From contig DDYL01000067.1 of the NCBI GenBank assembly GCA_002347925.1, forward strand, positions 4,842 to 15,525: a DNA stretch of 10,684 nucleotides. Direction: 5' to 3'. The stretch is from Chloroflexi bacterium UBA2235. Its GTDB lineage: Bacteria; Chloroflexota; UBA11872; UBA12225. A program made the translations under genes and the position numbers. The notes beneath the pieces are model-generated. The model was not told the origin of the DNA. It worked only from the letters and a program-made list of their open reading frames with translations, and did not search any database. Positions 1-6,396 of the stretch are shown here, one piece after another. Numbering within the stretch: the stretch's first letter is position 1; each line of letters begins with the position of its first letter.

Positions 1-177
1 GGCATCAACGTGCTCGTCACGTCAAGACTCAAGGCAATCGGTTTTCGCCATGTCACGCTGGACTTGCAGGGGTACCGCAGTGGAAGCCTCAACGAGGGTC
101 TTTCCGCAGCCATCGCGTCCACCGGAACCCCGGCAATGAGTGCCAGACGCGTGTTGCCCGTTGTGAACGTCTCTTGA
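1..177 (+). CDS. larE: LarE-type ATP-dependent sacrificial sulfur transferase, C-terminal fragment
   Basis: Frame 1 is open from the window edge to a TGA at 175-177, giving the last 58 residues of a protein whose start lies outside. The segment GFRHVTLDLQGYRSGSLNE followed by a short tail matches the highly conserved end of the LarE family (PP-loop ATP pyrophosphatases). In the known family, LarE adenylates pyridinium-3,5-biscarboxylic acid mononucleotide and transfers sulfur to it while making the nickel-pincer cofactor of lactate racemase and related enzymes. The PP-loop and the sulfur-donating cysteine lie outside the window, so activity cannot be judged. No larB, larC or larA is visible here, so the family assignment rests on the C-terminal signature alone. 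The gene ends only 8 bases before the tail of the convergent hydratase-like gene. Confidence 0.8.
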   Translation, partial: GINVLVTSRLKAIGFRHVTLDLQGYRSGSLNEGLSAAIASTGTPAMSARRVLPVVNVS

Positions 178-185
178 ACTCGTGG

Positions 186-989
186 TTAGTCCGTCAGGGT
201 GACTGACGCCTGGCCAAGGGTTCCGAAATCGACCATCACCACGTCACCCTCAGCGACCGGCACGGGTACGACGCATGTTCCAGTGATTACGACCTCCCCG
301 GCCGCCAGGAACAAGCCGAGCCCAATAAGCTCATTGGCAAGCCATGTGAGCGCGACGCACGGATCCCCAAGCGCATTCGCACCACTGCCTTCGGCGACAA
401 GGTCTCCGTTACGGAATGCAGAAACGCGATGGTTTGCCAGGCCGGTTCGCGACCAGCCGTACTCAGTTTCCGCTCCTGCGATCACGATTCCTGCACACGC
501 CAAATCAGCAATGAGTTGCGCCTCTCCGGCACCCAGGAAATCAAGGTAGCGTGAATCCGGAATCTCAATCGCCGGGAACACCGGCCCGACGGCAGCCATG
601 ACCTCCGCTACCGACAACGGGCTATCTGAGATCGGCCGGAGGTCCCTTGCAATGCGGAAGCCAAACTCGGCTTCCGCGACACGCATCGCATTACCCCTTA
701 GGGAGGCGCGGGTCTTGTTGCTCTGGAACCTGCTGGCAAGGACGCGCCCGGCTAGCGGCCCGGAAACCCCGATGTGGCGCTGTCCGGCCACACTTGTCGC
801 TGCGATCTTCCAACCGAATGTCGCCTCACCCGATAACGTGACGACCGCAAGCTGCATCGCATATCCCTCAGCACGGCCCTGAGGACGTGAATGGTGCGGA
901 AGTCCGTCAATCCGGATCCGTGTACGCCACGCTTCAACCAAGGCAGAAGCGGGATTGATGACGGCCGGTGGCGTCACAGGGTCAGCCAT
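186..989 (-). CDS. 2-keto-4-pentenoate hydratase / fumarylacetoacetase-fold family protein
   Basis: The protein is about 267 residues and resembles 2-oxopent-4-enoate hydratases (MhpD/DmpE type), cytosolic metal-dependent enzymes that hydrate 2-hydroxydienoates in aromatic meta-cleavage pathways. Visible family marks include GWKIAATS with its lysine, then GVSGPL, then EAEFGFRIARDL with the two glutamates expected to bind the metal, then GPVFPAIEIPDSRY, and a C-terminal VITGTCVVP-like strand. Length fits the family. The frame stays open to an ATG at 1064, but that codon lies inside the terminator hairpin of the preceding gene. I prefer the ATG at 989 because a TATGAT box ends 7 bases before it, the geometry of a leaderless transcript; an ATG at 1001 lies inside that same box. 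No other aromatic-degradation gene is nearby, so the true substrate is unknown. A decarboxylase or other member of the same fold is possible. Confidence 0.82.
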   Translation of the reverse strand: MADPVTPPAVINPASALVEAWRTRIRIDGLPHHSRPQGRAEGYAMQLAVVTLSGEATFGWKIAATSVAGQRHIGVSGPLAGRVLASRFQSNKTRASLRGNAMRVAEAEFGFRIARDLRPISDSPLSVAEVMAAVGPVFPAIEIPDSRYLDFLGAGEAQLIADLACAGIVIAGAETEYGWSRTGLANHRVSAFRNGDLVAEGSGANALGDPCVALTWLANELIGLGLFLAAGEVVITGTCVVPVPVAEGDVVMVDFGTLGQASVTLTD

Positions 990-997
990 GGCGGAGA

Positions 998-1003
998 TCA
1001 TAG
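998..1003 (-). promoter_or_regulatory. Candidate -10 box for a leaderless hydratase transcript
   Basis: On the minus strand TATGAT is followed by seven bases and then ATG (989). This spacing puts the predicted transcription start at or next to the start codon. No good -35 hexamer is seen 17 bases upstream (GCGCAA), and no Shine-Dalgarno sequence precedes the ATG. The preceding gene is closed off by an intrinsic terminator, so a separate promoter is needed somewhere here. Confidence 0.4.
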
Positions 1004-1045
1004 CGTCCGAGAGCGCACCTTGCGCTTCGCTCGGGACCCCGCGGG

Positions 1046-1080
1046 AATCAAAACGCCCACCCATTCAGCGGGCGGGCGTT
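1046..1080 (-). terminator. Intrinsic terminator after the sulfur-carrier gene
   Basis: Arms 1052-1062 and 1070-1080 form an 11-bp stem with one A-C mismatch and a 7-base loop. Read on the minus strand the stem ends in GGGCGTT and runs into TTGATT, giving the uridine-rich tail of a Rho-independent terminator. It lies 22 bases after the stop codon of the sulfur-carrier gene and ends that transcript before the hydratase gene. Confidence 0.75.
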
Positions 1081-1101
1081 GACCATCGGAGAGATTGGTG
1101 A

Positions 1102-1377
1102 CTAACCCCCGGCAACCGCCGGAACGATGCTCACCTCATCACGATCAGCGACTGGGGTCGACTGGCCTTCCAGGAAACGGATGTCCTCGCCGTTCACGTA
1201 GATGTTCACGAAGCGGCGGATCTCACCGCGCTCGTCGTAGAGCCGATCATGAAAGCCAGGAAAATCGGTCTCCAGCGATGCGAGAACCTCACCGACCGTC
1301 CCGGGCTGAAGTGTCAATTCTGAAGCCCCGCCGGCAAGCGGACGGAGGGGGGTCGGGATGCGTACTTTCACTGCCAT
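1102..1377 (-). CDS. MoaD/ThiS-family sulfur carrier protein (C-terminal Gly-Gly)
   Basis: This is a 91-residue ubiquitin-like beta-grasp protein. It opens with MAVKVRIPTPLRPLAGG, has a central FVNIYVNGEDIRFL strand pair, and ends in DEVSIVPAVAGG. The terminal Gly-Gly is the site where family members are adenylated by an E1-like enzyme and converted to a thiocarboxylate that donates sulfur. No residues follow the Gly-Gly, so no trimming protease is needed. The start at 1377 is chosen because GAGG lies 8 bases upstream; an in-frame ATG at 1410 sits inside a hairpin and would add a non-homologous leader. It follows the threonine-synthase-like gene by 75 bases and shares its riboswitch-controlled transcript. 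The partner is therefore more likely that PLP enzyme than molybdopterin or thiamine synthesis, as no moa or thi gene is present. It resembles the CysO and HcyS types in principle; the exact subgroup cannot be read by eye. Confidence 0.88.
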   Translation of the reverse strand: MAVKVRIPTPLRPLAGGASELTLQPGTVGEVLASLETDFPGFHDRLYDERGEIRRFVNIYVNGEDIRFLEGQSTPVADRDEVSIVPAVAGG

Positions 1378-1405
1378 TTCATAAGCCTCATTCAAGGAAG
1401 TCGGG

Positions 1406-1448
1406 GGCATGCGGGTATCAGACCTGCGTGGCCAATCATCCGCACGCC
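1406..1448 (-). repeat. Inverted repeat in the spacer between the two operon genes
   Basis: Arms GGCATGCGG (1406-1414) and CCGCACGCC (1440-1448) can form a 9-bp stem with one G-U pair on the minus-strand RNA, enclosing 25 bases. No uridine tract follows, so it is not a normal terminator. It could be a processing or stability element between the two cistrons, or chance in GC-rich DNA. Confidence 0.35.
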
Positions 1449-1452
1449 GAAG

Positions 1453-2739
1453 TCAGTGTGGCTTGGACAGGTAGGCCTCGAACGCATCAAGGTTTGGCTG
1501 AACAACCGGTGTCTCGCCCAGCAGGGCGTCAACGGCATCGAGAGTCTTCAGCCCATTTCCCGTGATGTACGCGACAACGCGTTCGTCGCGCCCGAACTTG
1601 CCTTGTGCGGCCAATTTCTTCAGCACCGCGATGGTCACACCGGCCGCTGTCTCGGCAAAGATGCCTTCCGTCGAAGCCAATAGGCGCATCGCATCGGCAA
1701 TCTCAGGATCGGTTGCCTCGGCAACACTGCCACCGGTTGCGCGGGTGGTCTTGAGGACGTAGTACCCGTCAGCAGGATTTCCGATTGCCAAGGACTTCGC
1801 GATGGTTTCCGGGGTCTTCACTGGCTTGACAGCGTCCCAATTCCGTTCGAAGGCGTGGGCAACCGGGTTGCACCCTACGGCCTGCGCACCGGACACCTTG
1901 AACGACTTGCCGTTTGTCAGTCCGATCTTCGCCAATTCGTTGAAGCCCTTGGTGATCTTCACCAGAAGCGACCCGGATGCAATCGGGATAACCAGGTGGT
2001 CAGGCACCTCCCACCCAAGTTGCTCGGCCACTTCAAAGGCAAGCGTCTTGGACCCTTCCGAATAGTAGGGGCGCACATTGATGTTGCAGAACGCCCAACC
2101 GCGCTGGTCGGCAATTTCGGAGCAAAGCCGGTTCACGTCGTCGTACGTGCCATCGATGGCGATGACATTCGCCCCGTAAACCTGCGCGTTCAAGAACTTG
2201 GCGCGCTCGGTGTTCTGGGGCAAAAAAACGTAGGTGTTGAGCCCGAGACGGACACCCGCAGCGGCGACCGCGCTTGCGAGGTTTCCCGTTGAGGCGCACG
2301 CGAAGGTATCAAACCCGAATTCCTTGGCTTTTGCCGAGGCGACGGCGACGACACGGTCCTTGAATGAGTAGGTCGGGTTGACTGCGTCGTTCTTCAACCA
2401 CAGGTTGTTGATGCCAAGCGCCTTGCCAAGCCTGGTCGCGCGGACGAGTGGTGTCCAACCTACGCGCCAGTCGATGTCTCCCTGACCGTCAAGCGGAAGC
2501 AGGTCCCGGTATCTCCACATGTTGTCCGGACCACGGGCAATCGTCTCGCGCGACACGGTCTCACGGATGAGGTCGTAGTCGTACTGAACTTCAAGTGGCC
2601 CAAAGCAACGGCTGCAGACGTGGATGGGTGCAATTTCGTACGTGTCACCGCATTCGCGGCACGCAAGACCATTGATGCGCGTCCGTCCGTCGTTGCCACC
2701 CGGACGGCCCGCCACCACTGGCGCCAATGTACTGACCAT
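1453..2739 (-). CDS. thrC: Threonine-synthase-like PLP enzyme; possible O-phosphohomoserine-dependent homocysteine synthase
   Basis: The 428-residue protein is a fold-type II PLP enzyme of the threonine synthase family. An N-terminal zinc-ribbon-like segment has cysteines at about 27, 30, 42 and 45. The Schiff-base lysine is K127 in TYSFKDR, the STGN phosphate loop is at 150-153, IASGSLL is near 253-259 and TGNGLK near 393-398. Classical threonine synthase converts O-phosphohomoserine to threonine. The start at 2739 follows AGGAGG with an 11-base gap; the ATG at 2748 is only 2 bases from it, and an ATG at 2793 gives an uncharacteristic leader. The gene sits behind a SAM-I riboswitch and is followed by a sulfur-carrier gene. 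That context, not the protein itself, suggests it may put sulfur on O-phosphohomoserine to make homocysteine. The family call is secure; the threonine versus homocysteine product is open. Confidence 0.9.
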   Translation of the reverse strand: MVSTLAPVVAGRPGGNDGRTRINGLACRECGDTYEIAPIHVCSRCFGPLEVQYDYDLIRETVSRETIARGPDNMWRYRDLLPLDGQGDIDWRVGWTPLVRATRLGKALGINNLWLKNDAVNPTYSFKDRVVAVASAKAKEFGFDTFACASTGNLASAVAAAGVRLGLNTYVFLPQNTERAKFLNAQVYGANVIAIDGTYDDVNRLCSEIADQRGWAFCNINVRPYYSEGSKTLAFEVAEQLGWEVPDHLVIPIASGSLLVKITKGFNELAKIGLTNGKSFKVSGAQAVGCNPVAHAFERNWDAVKPVKTPETIAKSLAIGNPADGYYVLKTTRATGGSVAEATDPEIADAMRLLASTEGIFAETAAGVTIAVLKKLAAQGKFGRDERVVAYITGNGLKTLDAVDALLGETPVVQPNLDAFEAYLSKPH

Positions 2740-2740
2740 G

Positions 2741-2762
2741 GGGTTCATCCCCTCCTGATATC
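2741..2762 (-). promoter_or_regulatory. Ribosome binding site and short start-site hairpin of the thrC-like gene
   Basis: The minus strand reads AGGAGGGG, then ATGAA, then CCCC and the ATG at 2739. AGGAGG is a near-perfect Shine-Dalgarno match. Its GGGG end can pair with CCCC just before the start codon (4-bp stem, 5-base loop), which would either bring the site closer to the ATG or partly mask it. Confidence 0.5.
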
Positions 2763-2827
2763 CGGTGTCTCCACCGTTGTCCTTGTCCTTCACGGACCGA
2801 ACTCACCAGGCACTACCCGGGGGGAAC

Positions 2828-2855
2828 AAAAAAACCCCGGGCATGAGGCCGGGGT
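2828..2855 (-). terminator. Riboswitch expression-platform terminator
   Basis: On the minus strand ACCCCGG (2849-2855), an 8-base loop and CCGGGGT (2834-2840) form a 7-bp GC-rich stem, followed directly by seven T residues (2828-2834). This is a textbook Rho-independent terminator lying 30 bases downstream of the SAM aptamer and about 90 bases before the thrC-like start. It fits SAM-triggered premature termination. Confidence 0.9.
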
Positions 2856-2884
2856 ACGACGGACGTGCAGCTACTGTCTGCATG

Positions 2885-3022
2885 CTTATCTCGCCACATT
2901 CATTCGGCATGAAGCCGTTTGCCTAGTGACCGGAGTTGGCACCTGTCGCGCCGTGCGAAAGATCGCACACGCAGTGGTTGCCGGGTTTCGTCGGGCCGTA
3001 TCCCTCCACCTCTCTGGATAAG
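2885..3022 (-). ncRNA. SAM-I riboswitch (S-box leader)
   Basis: The minus strand carries the S-box consensus in order. P1 is CTTATC (3017-3022) pairing with GATAAG (2885-2890). Then come AGAGAGGTGGAGGGA (ending at 3001), GGCCCGACGAAACCCGGCAACC (kink-turn side of P2 and the SAM-contacting internal loop, 2976-2997), a P3 arm, the conserved AGGTGCCAACTCC (2932-2944), and a P4 hairpin with CGGC/GCCG arms. In this class SAM stabilises P1 and favours the downstream terminator, turning transcription off when SAM is plentiful. Both halves of the switch and a promoter upstream are present, so it looks intact. The gene controlled is the thrC-like enzyme with its sulfur carrier. Confidence 0.95.
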
Positions 3023-3052
3023 AGCGGTCAGTGCAGTTGTTAAGGTGACTCC

Positions 3053-3081
3053 AGTCTAGCACCGGGTCAGCGCGATAGCAA
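3053..3081 (-). promoter_or_regulatory. Sigma70-type promoter of the riboswitch operon
   Basis: On the minus strand TTGCTA (3076-3081) and TAGACT (3053-3058) are separated by exactly 17 bases, each matching four of six consensus positions. The predicted start lies roughly 20-25 bases before the riboswitch P1 strand. It sits just downstream of the FAD oxidoreductase stop codon. Confidence 0.7.
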
Positions 3082-3119
3082 CCGCGGCGATTAGCCGGGT
3101 GCATTGGCAACCCCGTTGG

Positions 3120-4508
3120 TCAGTCAGCGCCCCGACGTTCTCTCACCATTTCCAGCACCAGCCGGTTTGCCAGGGCCACCGAGTAGTTCTGCCCACGGTC
3201 CTGTGGATACACCTGAAACATGCTGCCAATCCACAGACCGGGCAGCGGTCCCTTCAGCGGCGGGATATGCGAAGGAAACTCCCGGGTCACGATTGGCTGT
3301 GCGTAGGGTGCCCCGAAGATCCACGAGTCACGGATCGATGCCTCATTGAATGACGGGACGATACGTTTGATGGCCGGTACATATTCCGCGCGGACCTCCT
3401 CAAGGGACTTGCTGAAGAGTGGATGGTCCATGGGGTGGTAGTTCCCGAGGTAAACGATATGCCGACCACCGTAGCGCGACGGCGGGACGTAGTTCGTGTG
3501 TTCGACAACCACCAGGAAGGGATAGCCACTGTCATTCACGTTGAGCCAGTAGGTATTTTCCGGCAGCAAGGGCTTGTCAAGTGCAAGCACAAGGCAGTGG
3601 GCACCGAAGGCATCGCCCCAGTCGTGCCGGTGGCGCCAGACCTCCGGCAGGTCGGGGATCAGGCGGGCGGTGACGCGGACCGGAAGGGTTGAGACCACAC
3701 TGTCCGAAACCATGGTATGGCGCGTTCCGTCGGCATCACGGAGTGCAACCGACCACCGGCCCCCGGCAATCGGTTGCGCGCCTTCCACGTGGGTGCCAAG
3801 CCGGACCTCTCCCCCGAGGCGACGGATTTCACGAACCATCGCGTCGTAAAGGTCCTGAAAGCCGGGTTCGAGAAATCCCAGGGAAAAGCTCCGGCAATAG
3901 ATCCGCGACCAGAACCACGCCAGCGAGATCTCATCGGCGCGGGTGCCGAACTTGGCCCGCAGCAAAGGTTCCCAAAGGACCCCGAAAGCCCGGGTGCCCA
4001 TCATGCGCCTCAACCAGTCGGCGGCCGTGTGTCGCTCGAAGTACTCGACCTTCGGCCATGCCTTCAGGAAAGCAAGCACTGCTCCCATCCGGATACGGTC
4101 CACGAACGGAAGCGGTGAAAACCCCAGAAGCCCGGGAATGGTGTACGGCCGCCAGTATTTCCCGCCCCACAGCACCGAATTGACCGGTGAACCCCACCTG
4201 ACATTTGCGGATAACCCCAGTTCTTCTATGAGGGAAATGATCGAAGTGTCAGACCGAAAGAGATGGTGATAGAAGCGGTCGAGGAACGGCCCACCGCCGG
4301 GCAGGTCGGGGGCGGGTTGGAACCCGGATGCCAGGCCGCCTGCCGTCGGTTCCTTCTCAACGAGAGTGACCCGTTCACCCCTCTGGGCAAGCCTGAGGGC
4401 GACCGTCAATCCGAGGGCGCCTCCGCCCAATACCGTTGTCGATGGTCCGCTCGAGGTTCGGTTTACTGATGCCGACACATCAGAAGGGTAACGGAGGACA
4501 CTTGGCAT
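3120..4508 (-). CDS. FAD-dependent amine-oxidase-like oxidoreductase
   Basis: From the ATG at 4508 the protein has 462 residues. A Rossmann dinucleotide-binding motif VLGGGALGL lies near residues 26-34, with the acidic residue (E51, in LVEKEPTAGG) that typically contacts the FAD ribose. Then follow DRFYHHLFRSD near 77-87, a middle substrate domain, and a C-terminal GLWIGSMFQVYPQDRGQNYSV segment resembling the FAD-closing region of the protoporphyrinogen oxidase, phytoene desaturase and UDP-galactopyranose mutase superfamily. The substrate is unknown; similar bacterial proteins are usually annotated only as NAD(P)/FAD-dependent oxidoreductases. The start is uncertain: no clear Shine-Dalgarno precedes 4508. 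A GTG at residue 11 (4478) follows CCGACA, 17 bases, TACCCT and 6 bases, so it could be a leaderless start. The gene is divergent from the M42-type peptidase, with about 70 bases between the starts. Confidence 0.82.
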   Translation of the reverse strand: MPSVLRYPSDVSASVNRTSSGPSTTVLGGGALGLTVALRLAQRGERVTLVEKEPTAGGLASGFQPAPDLPGGGPFLDRFYHHLFRSDTSIISLIEELGLSANVRWGSPVNSVLWGGKYWRPYTIPGLLGFSPLPFVDRIRMGAVLAFLKAWPKVEYFERHTAADWLRRMMGTRAFGVLWEPLLRAKFGTRADEISLAWFWSRIYCRSFSLGFLEPGFQDLYDAMVREIRRLGGEVRLGTHVEGAQPIAGGRWSVALRDADGTRHTMVSDSVVSTLPVRVTARLIPDLPEVWRHRHDWGDAFGAHCLVLALDKPLLPENTYWLNVNDSGYPFLVVVEHTNYVPPSRYGGRHIVYLGNYHPMDHPLFSKSLEEVRAEYVPAIKRIVPSFNEASIRDSWIFGAPYAQPIVTREFPSHIPPLKGPLPGLWIGSMFQVYPQDRGQNYSVALANRLVLEMVRERRGAD

Positions 4509-4577
4509 GTCGGCGCGAACCCAAGACGCGAGTACCATGCAGCAACTAGTGACGTGGTCGACACGGGGAGGACATCG

Positions 4578-5672
4578 ATGCCGGACGAGATTGCCCAAAG
4601 CGCACCGCAATCCAGTGATTGGCCGTCAGAAGCGGCCCCGATCGTCAAGTCCCTGGAGTTGCTTTGCCGAAGCCACTCCCCGGTCGGATGCGAACGCGAA
4701 ATCGATCCGGTCATCCTCGACCTGATCGGACCCCTTTCAACCCGCACGTGGCAGGACGGGGCCGGGAACATTTTGGCTCACTTCCGGGGACGGTCGGACA
4801 GTGCGCCACTCCACCTGACTGCGCACAAGGACGAATTGGGGCTCATCGTCAAGCGTGTCGAACCGGACGGCAGGCTACGCGTCCAGAACATGGGTGGCCT
4901 CTACCCCTTCAAATGGGGCGAAGGACTGGTTGACGTGCTCGCCGATGACGGCACCGTTGTCACCGGTGTGTTGTGCTTCGGATCTCTGCACGTCTCTGAG
5001 GAGTCGCAGATCGAACGCGTCAAGGCCGGACGTGAGGCCATGGTCTGGCGGAACGCGTGGGTTGACTGCAAGCGCTCAAGATCGGAACTCGCATCTGCGG
5101 GGGTGCATGCGGGGAGCAAGATCGTGCCGGCACGGTCGAGGAAATCGCCCGCCCTGCTCGGGGACTACGTGTGCGGCCACGCGATTGACGACAAGGGTGG
5201 CGTTGCAATCCTGATAGAGATGGCGGCTCGCCTCGCGCACGAAGCGCCTCCACAGGACACCTACCTGATCATTTCAAGCATGGAGGAGATCGGTAGCGGG
5301 TCGGCGGCGTTCGCCACGCGAACCCTGCCTGGAGATCGACTGATCGCGGTTGAGATCGTTCCTGCCATGCCGGAATATGACATCGTCAACGACGCGCGAC
5401 CAGTGATCCTGTATTCCGACGGTCGAAATGTGTATGACGAACGGGTTGCGAACCGCGCGGCCTTCCTAGCCAAATCCCTTGGGCTTGACGTGCAACGGGG
5501 CGTCCTGAGTTCGTACGGGTCAGACGCAAGCATGGCCAAGCAATCCGGGTCGACCCCTTCGATCGGCTTGTTCGGGTTCCCGACCGAGAACACGCACGGG
5601 TTCGAGATTGCCCATCTTGGCGGGATGGTCAACTGTCTCAAGATGACCGCCGCCTACGCCTACGACGCATGA
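4578..5672 (+). CDS. M42-family (glutamyl aminopeptidase-type) metallopeptidase
   Basis: The 364-residue protein carries the dinuclear-metal ligand set of clan MH/M42 peptidases: H83 and D85 in TAHKDELGL, bridging-type D204 in AIDDKGG, catalytic and ligand E236/E237 in SSMEEIGSG, E259 in AVEIV in place of the more usual aspartate, and H340 in ENTHGFEI. The central part around residues 90-200 corresponds to the inserted beta-rich domain of M42 enzymes. These are cytosolic aminopeptidases, often large tetrahedral oligomers, that trim peptides; some relatives are annotated as endoglucanases by mistake. The start at 4578 is chosen because GGGGAGGA ends about 5 bases upstream. An earlier in-frame ATG at 4554 precedes that site. 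All expected ligands are present, so it is probably active; the peptide preference cannot be read from the sequence. Confidence 0.88.
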   Translation: MPDEIAQSAPQSSDWPSEAAPIVKSLELLCRSHSPVGCEREIDPVILDLIGPLSTRTWQDGAGNILAHFRGRSDSAPLHLTAHKDELGLIVKRVEPDGRLRVQNMGGLYPFKWGEGLVDVLADDGTVVTGVLCFGSLHVSEESQIERVKAGREAMVWRNAWVDCKRSRSELASAGVHAGSKIVPARSRKSPALLGDYVCGHAIDDKGGVAILIEMAARLAHEAPPQDTYLIISSMEEIGSGSAAFATRTLPGDRLIAVEIVPAMPEYDIVNDARPVILYSDGRNVYDERVANRAAFLAKSLGLDVQRGVLSSYGSDASMAKQSGSTPSIGLFGFPTENTHGFEIAHLGGMVNCLKMTAAYAYDA

Positions 5673-5705
5673 CCGGACGGTGCCTTCGGGCCTACTAGCG
5701 CCTAC

Positions 5706-6221
5706 TCAGGAAATCGTGAACTGCAGGGTCCAAGCGGGGTACACGACATCCGGGGTCTCGCGTTCCGTCAAGTGACTGGCGGTGTCGATGCCAGTGATTA
5801 CCCGCCGCCAGAAGTCGCGTGCCCCGGTGTTGTGGCGCGTACCCTGCACCACCCACGGTCCGGGGGTTGCCCGAAAAATCGCGTCCGCTGATGCACGGCC
5901 AATCCCAAGGCGCCGATAGCGGCGCATCACAAAGAACTCATCGATTTCCCGCGCACCCGGGTGGTCCGGTGCCGGCAACGCAATCGCAAAACCTGCCAAT
6001 GTGTCCTGGCCCCATTCCGAATCGGTAACCCGGAACAGCCAGGCTTCGGCCCCCGGTTCTTTCAGACGAGGCTCCAGGACGCCAAGGTCCAGGTACGTGA
6101 AACGGCCCGCAAGGTTGACAATCCCGTTCTCAATCTCACTGAAGTCGTACTGATAGAACTGCGCCAGGTTGGCGAGTGCCGGCCACAACGCCGAAGTAAC
6201 TGGGTCGAGGGTCACATTCAT
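5706..6221 (-). CDS. GNAT-family N-acetyltransferase
   Basis: From the ATG at 6221 the protein has 171 residues, the usual size of a single GNAT domain. The acetyl-CoA pyrophosphate loop is visible as RRLGIGRA near residues 103-110, preceded by the beta-strand REIDEFFVMRRYRR. It is followed by the helix ADAIFRA and the strand GPWVVQGTRHNTGARDFWRRV, with the asparagine and tryptophan-rich segment typical of motif B. Such enzymes transfer acetyl from acetyl-CoA to an amine; the acceptor is not predictable. A GTG immediately upstream (6224) stands 7 bases after TAAACT, so a leaderless GTG start is possible; no Shine-Dalgarno is evident. An ATG at 6284 would add an unrelated leader. The gene ends convergently 33 bases from the M42-type peptidase. 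Confidence 0.85.
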   Translation of the reverse strand: MNVTLDPVTSALWPALANLAQFYQYDFSEIENGIVNLAGRFTYLDLGVLEPRLKEPGAEAWLFRVTDSEWGQDTLAGFAIALPAPDHPGAREIDEFFVMRRYRRLGIGRASADAIFRATPGPWVVQGTRHNTGARDFWRRVITGIDTASHLTERETPDVVYPAWTLQFTIS

Positions 6222-6243
6222 CACTGGCCGGAGTTTATCCCGC

Positions 6244-6285
6244 TGTGTGGTCGGGCAGGGTTGGTGGGTAGCAACCGAACACACA
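6244..6285 (+). repeat. Nested inverted repeat upstream of the first MATE gene
   Basis: Outer arms TGTGTG (6244-6249) and CACACA (6280-6285) enclose an inner stem GGTTG (6259-6263) and CAACC (6272-6276) with loop GTGGGTAG. It lies in the divergent region between the GNAT and MATE genes, about 110 bases before the MATE start. It could be an operator or a leader RNA structure. A similar arrangement occurs before the second MATE gene. Confidence 0.4.
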
Positions 6286-6396
6286 ACTTGTTTCAGTTCC
6301 CAAGTAGTATTTGGGTTCGCGCCACGACGCTACCGACCACTCCGGACATTTCGACGGGGACTACACCGTCTGGCCCACGAAAGAACCGTCGAACTC

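Larger units (their letters stand above)
2740..3119 (-). other. 380-base regulatory leader without a gene
   Basis: This gap between the FAD oxidoreductase stop and the thrC-like start is filled by promoter, SAM-I aptamer, terminator and ribosome binding site. Open frames across it on either strand are short and conflict with the conserved RNA, so I call none of them. Confidence 0.85.

Noticed and set aside
2620..3021. Plus-strand open frame of 133 codons across the thrC-like start and riboswitch
   Set aside because: It runs antisense to a conserved SAM-I aptamer, its terminator and the start of a real gene, and shows no protein family features.
5673..5705. Possible terminator between the convergent M42-type peptidase and GNAT genes
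   Set aside because: Only a 3-bp stem around TTCG and a short GCCTACT direct repeat are visible, with no uridine tract; too weak to call.
6169..6396. N-terminal extension of the first MATE protein
   Set aside because: It overlaps the start of the divergent GNAT gene, contains the nested inverted repeat and does not resemble a MATE N-terminus.
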